Shown here: positions 63,901 to 64,000 of the stretch, in pieces | How positions within the stretch are numbered: position 1 is the stretch's first letter | How the letters are laid out: every line of letters begins with the position of its first letter | NCBI RefSeq assembly: GCF_003344765.1 | Contig: NZ_QPMH01000004.1 | Coordinates: forward strand, 244,864-308,863 | Length of the DNA: 64,000 nt | Origin: Ferruginivarius sediminum | GTDB lineage: Bacteria; Pseudomonadota; Alphaproteobacteria; Kiloniellales; Rhodovibrionaceae | Direction of reading: 5' to 3' | Translations under genes and position numbers: made by a program | Notes under the pieces: model-generated | What the model was told of the DNA's origin: nothing | The model's input: the letters and a program-made list of their open reading frames with translations, nothing else | Database searches by the model: none

Positions 63901-64000
63901 TTGTGGTTATGGGAAGGGATGCGCGGGCGGCGGTCCTGGTTTGGCTAGGTTGCCTTTGTTGGGTGGTCTGGCGTGTTGACTGGGATCTGTTTGTCTGCAG

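Larger units (their letters stand above)
63608..64000 (+). other. 393-bp region at the window end: rRNA operon promoter and leader
   Basis: No protein gene. It holds two sigma-70-like promoters, a boxB-like hairpin and a boxA antitermination motif in the order seen in rrn leaders. From 63901 to the window end is leader sequence; the 16S gene would begin beyond 64000. The identification rests on these signals, because no rRNA sequence is visible. Confidence 0.75.

Noticed and set aside
1..64000. CRISPR arrays, tRNA genes, insertion sequences or phage genes
   Set aside because: No regularly spaced repeats, no cloverleaf-like sequence with a TTCGA arm in the gaps, and no transposase, integrase or phage structural motifs in any plausible frame.

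Overview
This is high-GC, gene-dense DNA from an alphaproteobacterium. The signs are an RNase E with an acidic insertion in its S1 domain, a phosphatidylcholine synthase, a pseudoazurin, DUF1489, and the DUF3305/DUF3306 pair beside a Tat-exported formate dehydrogenase. Rhodospirillales is my best guess, but nothing here fixes the genus. About 66 protein genes can be supported, including two of 41 and 47 codons. I saw no tRNA, CRISPR array, insertion sequence or prophage. The last 0.4 kb looks like the leader of an rRNA operon whose 16S gene lies beyond the window.

Layout. 1-9.5 kb: the clpA 3' end, then mostly minus-strand metabolic and unknown genes (family III CoA-transferase, GFA protein, DUF482 acyltransferase, tandem DUF427, hydrolase, glutamine-synthetase-like ligase, Rid protein, GST, NDUFA9-like, DUF2905). 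9.6-18.3 kb: a cell-wall and RNA block (prfB with a programmed +1 frameshift, PBP1A, AmiC-type amidase, and divergent rne with a long leader). 18.3-31.8 kb: small conserved genes, regulators (MarR-like, TetR, MntR), argS, two basic secreted proteins, pseudoazurin, GcvR, an RlmM-like methyltransferase and sodC. 31.9-44.8 kb: an ATP-grasp ligase, two divergent CocE/NonD paralogues, pcs, recQ, a 2OG oxygenase, a CPA-type antiporter, cdd and an EamA transporter. 45.0-55.6 kb: a formate dehydrogenase island. 55.6-57.7 kb: an ankyrin protein, a coiled-coil protein and an XRE regulator. 57.8-63.1 kb: leucine-degradation genes. 63.2-64.0 kb: DUF1489 and the rrn leader.

How genes work together. In the formate dehydrogenase island, DUF3305/DUF3306, a TorD-type chaperone and a 67-residue Tat protein precede the molybdopterin subunit, the four-cluster Fe-S subunit and the membrane cytochrome b subunit. 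Interleaved and downstream are a 64-residue lipoprotein, a PepSY-like exported protein, another exported protein, a seven-repeat WD40 protein fused to cytochrome c, a 41-residue membrane protein and a flavodoxin-like protein. That set looks like a periplasmic formate-oxidising module with largely uncharacterised partners, and it is the best candidate here for new biology. The leucine genes (3-methylcrotonyl-CoA carboxylase beta, enoyl-CoA hydratase, carboxylase alpha, HMG-CoA lyase) overlap or nearly touch and would take 3-methylcrotonyl-CoA to acetoacetate and acetyl-CoA.

All calls come from reading the sequence and recognising families. No database search or structure prediction was run.
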